Assembly: GCF_000003605.2 (NCBI RefSeq)
Contig: NW_003141308.1
Location: 54,086-75,519, forward strand
DNA length: 21,434 nucleotides
Direction of reading: 5' to 3'
From: Saccoglossus kowalevskii
Lineage: Eukaryota; Hemichordata; Enteropneusta; Harrimaniidae
The translations under genes and the position numbers were made by a program. Every line of letters starts with the position of its first letter. Positions within the stretch are counted from its first letter, which is position 1. Positions 1 through 10,700 of the stretch are shown here, piece after piece. The notes below the pieces were generated by a model. That model did not search any database. It was not told the DNA's origin and saw nothing but the letters and a program-made list of their open reading frames with translations.

Positions 1-1529
1 ATATATGTCTATCTATGACATGATGTATAATGAATATTTAAAATTTGAACATAATCAGTGAAAGCAAGTCAGACATATGGCACGAGAACCACATTCATTT
101 TAACAAAATGGCCGCCAGTCGGCCATTTTGAATCTAATCTGAAAAACAAAATTATTTGCATCAAGGTCTCATAATTGTCTAATGTATATACCAAGTTTGA
201 ACAAAATCCATCTGTAAAAAGGCCGAGAAATGCTTGATTTTTAGGATTTTTTAGCACAAAAATGGCCGCCATTCGGCCATCTTGAAACAGATCGTAAAAC
301 AAAATGATGTGCATCAATGTCCTATAATGTCCAACGTATATACAAGGTTTGAACAAAATCCATTTGTAAACAGATGGGAAATGCTTGATTTTGATGATTT
401 TTAGCACAAAAATGGCCACCATTCGGCCATCTTGAATCAGATGATGAAACAAATTGACGTGCATATGTATAATATAATGTATGATGTTTGTGTGAAGTTT
501 GATTGTGATTGGTCCAGGCATTTCACGCACGCATGGACAGACACACGGAGGTCAAAACATAAGTCCTAGTTTTTGGACTGCGTCCGAACAGGGACTAAAA
601 AATAACGTCATTTGTTTAAAAAAGATTTTGTCAACACAAGAATACATGCACAAGGCTAGATTTATGAAACGTACAGAAAATAATCCTGTCAGTGCAACGC
701 AGACAGCTTGACCTGTTTTGATTAGTTGCCAGTTTCTAGTTTGCTGGTCTTTTTTTCTGGAGTGTAACACAAATGATGAACATGATAACTACCATTATCA
801 AATAAATCAAGAATCAGGATACGGCTTGGATACGATGAAACTTTGTCAATAGTCCTTTTTTCAATTGTAGGTTTTATTTAAGTGTAATAAATGTAAACAT
901 TTATTGACGAGTCATTACACCTATCATGAAAAATTGTATCACATCTCTTTTGAAATTGACGCTAAATACATGTACACAATACTGAACAAGCGTACATATC
1001 ATTTTCATGCACAAACAAGTCATTTACAGCATCGGATTTAGTTGAAATACTTGGATTGATAAATTTCCATACCAGCGTTGATCTGGTGAATTTTAAAACA
1101 GTTATTTAAAACAATGACTCGTGAAATCACAAAGAAACTTAAGTACGTATTTCCCACCTTACCAACGACTGCGGTTGCGACTGGTACCGAAGTAGAGACC
1201 CCTAATTATAAGCAGTCCGCAGCTCTCCTTGGCGTTCTGCGGTACACTGCGATGCACTGCCTGTTTGATTTCCTACTCTCCCCGTAGTTTGAAAGTAAAC
1301 GACTTTAGTGGTGATGTATAATTTGCTTTCATTGATGATAATTATTTTTAATTTTTTTTTAACCCTCCACGACAAGAGCAACTAAATATTTGTATATTTG
1401 TACATCAAAATATCTAAATATTTGCAATTGTGAATTTGTGCATACAACTATGTCTTTAATTCAACTGATCACCAAAACATGACGATAAGAGATAAAGCTC
1501 TCGCCATGCCTGCCCACTCGTATACTCAC
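1..1529. other. Left part of importin intron 20
   Basis: Follows the exon 20 donor on the minus strand and holds no recognisable exon. It contains a tandem-repeat element (107-602), plain AT-rich sequence (603-1145), a short GC-rich block (1147-1280, see findings) and AT-rich sequence up to the donor. Confidence 0.6.
107..602 (+). mobile_element. Tandem-repeat element 1 (three ~150-bp units, hairpin end)
   Basis: Three diverged copies begin at 107, 261 and 411 (spacing 154 and 150). Each starts with an inverted repeat: AAAATGGCCG, five bases, then CGGCCATTTT or a near match. The third copy runs into CATGGACAGACACACGG (532-548), then a stem-loop at 562-596 (AGTCC pairing with GGACT outside, TTTGGAC with GTCCGAA inside) followed by CTAAAAAA. 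The layout resembles non-autonomous Helitron/Helentron-like elements with satellite cores known from marine invertebrates. The family assignment is inference. Confidence 0.6.
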
Positions 1530-1750
1530 CCCAAGAAACAATCTGTGTCATTCAACCACTGCTTCAAGAACTGTTGCGTTATCGACTGATCCGAGTTTGG
1601 TAGTCGCATCTTCTCTAAAACCTCAAACAGTAGAATCGGATTGTAGTAGAGTGCCGCTATGACGACCTGTAAACACATGGTTCGAAGTTCACTCGTCTTC
1701 ACTTCGCGGGTGAGCCGGTCTAAAACGAGCTCGACAAACAACGGAACAAC
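1530..1750 (-). CDS. IPO7: Importin exon 20 (residues 754-826), last exon in window
   Basis: Encodes [38 protein letters not shown] and [13 protein letters not shown]. Acceptor TTCACGCAG|GTT, donor TTGGG|GTGAGT in phase 2. The next exon, expected to begin near LHDRKMCVLGLC, was not found between 1 and 1529. Confidence 0.95.
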
Positions 1751-4700
1751 CTGCGTGAAGAGAAAATACAGTCAAGATCAAATATACTCAGCAGACCAGG
1801 GCACAATGAGTTTTATTCCATCTATATACAAAATACTTACCTGATTTATGAGACCTTTGTACTGGATTAAAATAACTTCTAATAATTTGGCAGCATGGCA
1901 TTCTGGGTCTTCGCCTGCATCACTCTGGAATATCTAAAGAAGAATGCATTTTGTAAATGCTTTACACCAATGCGCATCAAAACAAGCTCATTATACGATA
2001 ACAATGTATTATTATCAAGTTTTTATAAATATAATGCTGGTTGGCAAAAATAGTAAACAAATAATATCAGTGTGTCGTCGATCTATTGATCTTTCCATTT
2101 CAATACTTCGTTCTTTTCAACACCACGAAAGTGAAAATGCATTTACACCTATGTATACACTGCAACAAACCATTTGAAACATAATTTTTATACGAGACAC
2201 ACCTTTTTACACATGTTATAAATTACTTCAATTCTTTTGGGATCCGAAAGAAAAGCAGGAGGATCAACGATAATAAAATTGTGTAAGGCTGGCATCATTT
2301 CTGAAAAGATAAAAGTTGACAATCGAATCTAGTGTCACAAATCTGTAACAATGTCGTATTTTTTTTTTTTTATTTCACACAATATGTATTATTCAGGCTA
2401 AGAAGATTCAATTTTAGTACCAAGATGTTTTTGAGCCTTGAGCAATAGTAAGTTAATTAAAGTACACCAAACTCACTTTTATTCGTTTTTTAAACATGTT
2501 ATTTGTGTAAACATGCATGCTCCTAATGGAGCAAATAAAATATCCCAATAGCCTCATAGCAATACAAATAATGCTTGCCCTTTTTATCTGCCCTTGGCAT
2601 CAATTGTACATATAGCAGTACTTTATAGGCAACATCACAAACTTGTTATCCTTGCTTATCCGCCCTTGAAACTCTAGGACAAACTGTTACTTACCAAGAA
2701 AATAATCAAAACCGTCTTTTTGGAACATGTCGTAAATCATGAAATAAACTTGCCAAAGATGTTCAGAGACGTGACTACAGGTCAAACTGAATATCAACGA
2801 TAATACTTCTTCATAAAAGTCTGCAAAAAGAACATCATTCATAATTGATAAAAGCAGAAATGCAATAATTTTGATTAAACCACCAATTTCTTTTTTGCCT
2901 CAAGTGAACATGATTAACATGATTTATAAGATTAAGGTATGCAATCGTTTGATATGCCGCAAAAATCACGCATATATTGAGAAGTCACATGAAATGCAAT
3001 CTAGGCAACAACAAAAATCACACGATTAAAATTAAAATTAGTGAGTCTATGAAAAAAATTATTCAAGTTCATCTTGGACTTCGTCAATCAAGTAATACGC
3101 ATGTTTTTTGCGGTTTTTGAAGATGGTGATAATCGCACACATCTCTATTTACGCTATCGTACATTTCCAAGCATCAATTTCTGTGATACTACTCGTTATC
3201 AATTGATAATACATTTGATTGGCACACAAAGAATTGGATCGCTTTGTTTGTTTCCCCCATCACATAATACAGTTCATGGTTATGAAAGTTGCATACCCTC
3301 AATTTTATAACATACAATGACATTGTAGAAATGAGTAAAACACAGGTCAGTGAAATACAATGATTCCATTTCTTACCAATGACATTTTGCTGTAAAATAG
3401 TTCCAATAACATTCAATACAATTCCCTCTAACTGCTTCATAATCTGAAAAAAAACAACATTACAATTCACAATTTTAAATTCACACACACACTAATACTG
3501 ACAACAAGTTTGTAACATTTTCAACAAGAGTTATATTCAAATCAAAGTAGTACTAAAATAATTTCAATCAGCTAGGGAGTCAAGTAGTACTAAAATAATT
3601 TCAATCAGCTAGGGAGTCAAGTAGTACTAAAATAATTTCAATCAGGTAGGAGGTAAAGTGGTACTGGAGCAATTTCAACCAGCCAAAGAGTCCAGTACCT
3701 AAATAATTTTAAACATACTAGGGAGTCAAGTCACTTGAATAATTTAAACCAGTATACGGGAAAATTTTGATCCACTCTAGAAAGTCAAATGGCTGAAAGT
3801 TACTTCAACCAGACGAAAGAATTATGTGCCACAGTATAATTTCAACCGACCTAGGGAATCAAGTGCCAAAGGAAAGTTTACATACAAAATCGAAAAGAAA
3901 ATGGAATGGTTTCTCGATTCAATCAGTCTGGCAAGTCACCTGGCAATAGTAGGTAATAGTAGCGAAGGGTAAATATATATCATTAAGCCTCAAACCTAAC
4001 ATACGCACCTCTTTTTCATCTTCCATAACTGTTAATATTGTTTCTATTGTATTTAGTATTCCCATTGCTGTGATAGCTTTGTCATCTGACTGATCGTCCG
4101 CGTCTACAACTTGGTTAAATGTCATTGCCTAAAATAAATAATGATTGGTTTCAATACATTATATTGCACGGCAAATTGTATCTTAGGAAATGCAACAAGA
4201 TATTGATGTAACCAACTTTCCTAAAAACACCTCATTGAAATCATGTGAAAAAGCAGAATTAGTGAGACAATGGAAAATATATTTCAGACCAATAATGTTG
4301 CCAAATGACAAAAGGGTACTGTAAAATACTTTATTTTCGCTTGAAATTAATCTTTGCTAAAGGAGTGGATTCAGTGAAAATAAAATCCAGCTAATATACC
4401 TTTTTTTTATATTTTACTTTTACATTAAACTCATCAAAAATCAGTGAAAATAAATTCCATACGAAACACCCAAAATGTCTTTTCAGCGAAAATTAATTCC
4501 AGCTAAAATAAAGTATTTTACAGTAATTTGAATTACAAAGGTGGCAGACACTAGAAGGAAGGAATTGAAGGTGGCAGACACTAAATCTATCATACTCACA
4601 AGATGCTGCGTGATATCTACTGCTATTGGAATAATGTCTTCTCCGTAAGTACAAATTAATTTCTGCATAACATTTGTCAAGTCATCATTTTCCGTTTCAC

Positions 4701-7700
4701 GGATGACATGAAGTAATTCTGCAAGATATAGTAATAATGCTTGAAAAATGTGAAATCATTTGGAGATAAGACAGACAATGCACAAAAAAAGTTTTCCTGT
4801 TATAACCATTAGAGTATTTTACTAACCATAGAACGTTGTTTAGCACGAAAGGTGTTTATCGATTTTTGAACACAAGCAGTTTACCACCTGTTCTAAAACA
4901 ATTGTTAATTTATTTCAATGCCAAGAAAGTTAGACATGTCGCTGTTCTTCTAGTTTTTGTTTACTTATTTGTTTATTCAAATAATTCCATTATGTCATGC
5001 CTTGTGACGTCATATGTAAATTTGACTGAGAAATCAATTCACGGCTTACCTTGTAAGATATTTTTAACACAGAGATGTAAATGATTTAATTACGTTGTGA
5101 TTTGTGACATTACATGTAAATTTGACTGAGAAATCAATTAACAGCTTACCTTGTAAGATATTTTTAACGTAGGGATGTAAATGATCTTTAGCACTGTCTT
5201 GATTAGTGACTAACATCTGTAAAGCAATGGCAGCTTCTACCTTCACAGGAAGTTCCTTCTCTTCACACAAACATTTTCTCGTCAAATCGAGAGCTTTCAA
5301 AAGATTTTTCTCGTCCTTAAACTGAATCTCACTGAAGTAGTGCATCACCCAATTAGCCTGCCCAAAACACATAAAATTTTTGCTTAGTTTCAACTTTCTA
5401 CTACCAAGTTGCATTTGTATGTATGTATGTATGCATCCCTTTTCATAGCCATCTTTTTCAGTTTCAACCTACTTTGACATTAATTTTTTGAATGCCAACA
5501 TTTTTTCTCCCGTGATGCACACATTTTGCATATTTTTTACAAATTTGTTTTTTATTTCTTTGTTAATTTGTGATAAAATGGACATAATTTCCCCTTGGCA
5601 ACAGGTTTTGATCAAAATTGCCAAAAAAAATATTAAAAAGATTTATTTTATGGAAGGTGACAAAAATTAATTTTGATGTGCACAGAATTTATTTATAATT
5701 TTCTAAAAATTTAATATCATTTAGAACCAAATGAATAGGAAGTGACACTTTACCTTAACTATCGTTACCTCAAGGTCGCATTCATTAGGGAATATATCTC
5801 TGCCAGAGAATTTGTATACTACCGAATCCAAATTGTTTATGGAAATGAACAGATTTTGCACAAAATCAAACACAACAAAACATGATATCATGATCATTAT
5901 TTCTACTTACCCTTGCTCGCATGTAACCCAACGGATTATTGAATTCTGGGAAAACATGAAATGAAACCAACAACTCCATCTGAGGTTTGTACTTTTTTTT
6001 CTGTTAATTGACAAAAAAAAAGTGATTATTGAATAAGTCTCCTTTGCTTGTTGACATACAGCAATGTGTGGATCACCATAGCAACATGAGAGAACAAGTG
6101 CACTAGTTAGGGATTATTTATAATACAAAGCAATGAGTATTGGAATACTGTAGAATACTTTATTTTCGCTATTTTCGCTTAAGGGATGATTCCGTGAAAA
6201 TAAAATCCAGTGAATATACTTTTTTTCCTATATTTCACATTAAACTCATGAAAAAAATCAGTGAAAATAAATTCCAAGCAAAACGCCCAAAAAGCCTTTT
6301 CAGCGAAAATTAATTCCAGCGAAAATAGTATTCCACAGTAGTGTGCTTCCTTCACATCAACCTCTCAATCTAAAGTATGCCCTCTCTGGCAGAAATAAGA
6401 AGTGACATAGAAACAAAGTAAGTATTGCGATTCATACAACCAAGAATAATTATACAGATGTACCTTGAGTAAAATATCAGCTAATGTACCAATCATATGG
6501 AGGGCACCGTCTTTTTTCCTAGGATCCACGTCTTTAGTTGTCAGTATATCTCTGCAGAATCCCATTGACATCTCCAGCATCTGTTTCCGACTTTTCACAA
6601 TCGTGTGTAAAAGGGTTTGCGCTGCCATCACCGGCGAGATGAAATCTTCAAAGACATCTAAAAATTAGGATAATTTAATTTAATTTGATGACATAGAGCA
6701 ACATATCTTTCACCCTGGAATAAAAATCAATGTCTCCACAGTGATGTACAGGTTAGCAGTGTATAGTTGTCATGGGTAACGTAGACAGATTTGGGAATAG
6801 AACTTCTCATCCTTATCTGATTGATCACAAGAACACATTACCTCAGACTACATGTGATTAAAAGCAAGTCGTGTTCAGGATCACATATACTGTAAGTAAC
6901 ACAATAAAGCATATGCTTTCTCGACTGTAAAATACTTTATTTTGTTTGGAATTAATTTTCACTATTTTTGTTGAAGGAATGATTCAGTGAAAATTGCACA
7001 TTCAACTCATCAAAAATCAGTGAAAATGAATTTCACACAAAACAGCTAAAAATTGTTCAGCAAAAATTAATTCCAGCTAAAATAAAGTATTTTACAGTAT
7101 TTATAGGGCGTACAACAGAACATGTTTCTTGTTTGACGCATATTTTCCCTGTCTATACTTACCAAATTTCGACCTAATATATTCGTATGGATCATCATTC
7201 CACAACTCTTCGTCCTCATCGGTGTAGCACATTAAAGGGAAGACTATTTCTTTTATCATCACTTCCACATGTGGTTTAAGAACTTTCCATGATACAGCAT
7301 GCGTCACACTGAAATCAAGATATACAGTGATTACACTTTTGTAATTCACATTTTTTCATGCAGTGGCCATTGCTGACTGTGCGTTCCAAGCCTTGTTTTT
7401 GCATTGATGGAGCATACCGGCAGCGAATTGTACGCATCATATCGTTGCAGGGGATCTGAAAGTGGGACTTGGAATGCAAATTAGTCAGCAATGATAAAGT
7501 AATGTTAAACTCTGGTTGGTTATTGGTTATATTATCCTGTAACAATAATTTTCAATTGATTACCAGGGCATTCACTACAGCAAGGTCGCTTATCAACAGA
7601 ACAAACCCCCAACAAACATTTTTTCCACAGTACTATGATCGGGAGATTCTCCTCACGTACACAGAAATCAAAATATAATTTGTATATTCTAGGCACAAGA

Positions 7701-10700
7701 TAAAGGTAGTAATCACTGATAACATCAAGTAATATGTTGTTGAGTGTTCGTTGTGACTTACCCAGTGTTAATATAGTTCAATGTTTGTTGGAGAACACGA
7801 GGTGACACATAGATCCCTTTTCTGTATTGATCCAAATATCTACATAAAACATGTAAAATTTCATCTGCAAATGAAATGAAAGCACCATATTTGCTCTATT
7901 AGAATTGCACATAAACAAAAAAAATTACATTTGTTGTATACTGAATCATCAAAATATTACTTGTATAGGCCATATAAACACCTCTGTAATTTACACAAGC
8001 ATATGCGCTAATAATAGAGCAAATACAATATATTACATTTCCCAAAAGGTTTCATAATGACGGGAGTGCATCTCTATATTTCAGCTTTGATGTACGTAAA
8101 CATACAGCACTCACTTACTGGAAAACACCTTGATGTACCACTCGGCAAATTGATTGTATTCTTTAGTAACATTGCCAGGACTTCCGTACCTGAGAAAATA
8201 AACAGAAAGATATCAACATGGAAAGGCATCTATAAATTCATCCAACCAATTGAGCATGACAGTGAAATCAGAGCTCAAGATTATCTCGCTGTTGTGCAGA
8301 CTTTAATACCAAGTGAGAAATGTTGTCTGAAACTCGTTTCCATAGCAACTGCATCACCTCTGATATCTTGTGAAAAATCATCAACAATAGAATTTGCTCA
8401 GATTACAAGATGATCAGATCTTACTAAATATAGAACTAACATAATCATGTGCGCAGACTTTAAAACAATTTTCAACTTCAACCTTGCTGTGGTTTTTTTT
8501 TTTTTTGGTGAATTCCAAGAAATGTTATTGCCAGAACAAAGCCATGAAGAAAGTTAACTCCACAATAATTATAAACACGTCTGTTGGTAGTTTAGTTTTT
8601 GTTTACTCATTTGTTTGTCCGAATCAAACTCAAACGTCTCATGAATAGTTAATCACATGATGTTATGATTTACAGTTATTTGACACAAATACAACTTTTA
8701 TAGAATATCACCTTATTTATTTATAACAGGGCAGTATTCTTGAGAGAGGGGGGGGGTGAAACAAATCACTGCTAAGCCACGGTGAAGCTTCGGTTGAAAA
8801 AGACACGTGTATCTGCACACATACGTACACAGCAGAGATTTTTCTGTGACAGCTGTGGTGCTCTTACCTCTCAAAAACTCTTGCGATAACATGCATGGCC
8901 CATTTTTTACACTTCCACCAAACCAGCTCTGGTCGATCATCTACATCAACCTGCTGGGTTTCCTGTCAACGAACATCACAAATCAATAATTTTTTTTTTA
9001 ATCATTGGACGGCAAATTCCAACATTGAATCATTCCAATGAGTACAGATAACAAAAGTGAATACATACATAAATTCAAAGTTGACTTACTTCCGGGACTG
9101 GCCTATCCAGGATAACTTTTATAACTTTCATCCAATTGGTAAACGTCTCCCGTGTAATTAGATCCAACGGCAAATTGTACTGTTATGGTGACAAGAAAAC
9201 ACAATTATTGTACTCTACCTAGTATGTAAACAACGTAAACTTTCCCCATTTCATGCAAGCCAAAAAAGGCGGATGTGGATATAATGTGTGAAAGGTGACA
9301 CTTTAGAGTTAAACTATCAATACATTGTCTAATTTTTTAACTGCCAAATAGGATTAACACTAAATGTCAAAGTCAACTCTTGCCACCTTTCAATCAAAAC
9401 TGCAGATTTTTTTTTATTAATTTCTAAAATGTTGATCAAGAACAGAAGCCAATTAGAAATTATGTCCATCAGACCCAAAAAAAAAAAAAAAAAAAAAAAA
9501 TTGGAGAAAAATACGACAAACAAAGTTTGTCTGAATAAAATATGCAGCTTAGAGTTAGACATTTTTTTTAGCACAGCATTCATATATATAAATATTGTAC
9601 AGACTTGCCTGTATGAGTGCGAAGAAGATTTTTAAAATTTGTTTCTGCATAAGAACTGATGGTTCTGATGCATCAGGTAACAGTTGTTGACATCGCTGAT
9701 GAATTAGGGGTAAAATAAGCTGCATTGCAGCATGTAATGGAGCTCGCTCCTCTGGTTTTCGATATCTGTGAAACAAATTCAGTTAAATGGAGTTAAAACT
9801 ATTTTTTTTTATTATTATTTGTATATTGTTTCACTTGGAGGATCAATGAAATGTTGTATTATTATCATAGGATATGTTTTTGCACATTTAATTTCAATTC
9901 ACTGTAGTTTTAGTTTTGGCACTATCAAATATTGATGATCACGTTTTCTATAATGTGGCCATTTAAACTCAACAAAATTTGTAGGATTGGTTTGTTGTGT
10001 TGTCTTTTCTACTGAGATCAGTTCTGAACTTCACAAAATTAGAACTCACAACCACCATCTCGTACTGTATTAATAACTTTATTGGTCTAATGAGCTTCTT
10101 ATAACAAAGACTTGAAAAGGTTCCTAACTAATAGATCGAATAGCGTCAACATCACAATGAATACAGAGACAATACTCACTCGTAGTTTTTTACCAACTGA
10201 TATATAGCTACCAGTGTACCAAACCAAGCACTGGTGTTGTCCGCATGTAAATAGTGTACCACCTTATCGACAATGCCAGTCCATCGCCCTGGAAAATCTG
10301 CTTTAATGATCTGATATAAACAGACAGCGAGCTGTACTCTGCACAGTACAGTAAAAGAATGCAAAATTTAATTACTGTAAAAGACAAGTGATCTATGTTT
10401 ACATGTTTACTGAGAATGGTAAAAGGCAAGTGACCTATGTTTACATGTTTACTGAGAATGGTAAAAGGCAAGTGACCTATGTTTACATGTTTACTGAGAA
10501 TGGTAAAAGGCAAGTGACCTATGTTTACATGTTTACTGAGAATGGTAAAAGGCAAGTGACCTGTGTTTACATGTTTACTGAGAACGATAAAAGACAAGTG
10601 ATCTGTGTTTACATGTTTACTGAGAATGGTAAAAGACAAGTGATCTATGTTTATGTGTTTACTGAGAACGATAAAAGACAAGTGATCTGTGTTTACATGT

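Noticed and set aside
1147-1280. GC-rich block as importin exon 21
   Set aside because: No frame resembles the expected LHDRKMCVLGLC continuation and stops occur in the minus frames checked. Kept only as an unexplained block.
3543-3875. CRISPR-like array
   Set aside because: The units are contiguous 37-bp repeats without unique spacers, in an animal intron. It is a minisatellite.
5800-5850. Separate small importin exon ending CTTGAG|GTAACG near 5769
   Set aside because: Exons 11 and 12 already join in frame and match the family without a gap. The translated segment resembles nothing in IPO7.
8057-8413. 118-codon plus-strand frame
   Set aside because: It runs antisense over importin exon 8 and both its splice sites. 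It is a shadow of the conserved exon.
9291-9325. GTGACACTTTA shared by 5742 and 9296 as an extension of the dispersed repeat pair
   Set aside because: It is in the same orientation at both sites, whereas the repeat pair is inverted, so it cannot belong to the same alignment.
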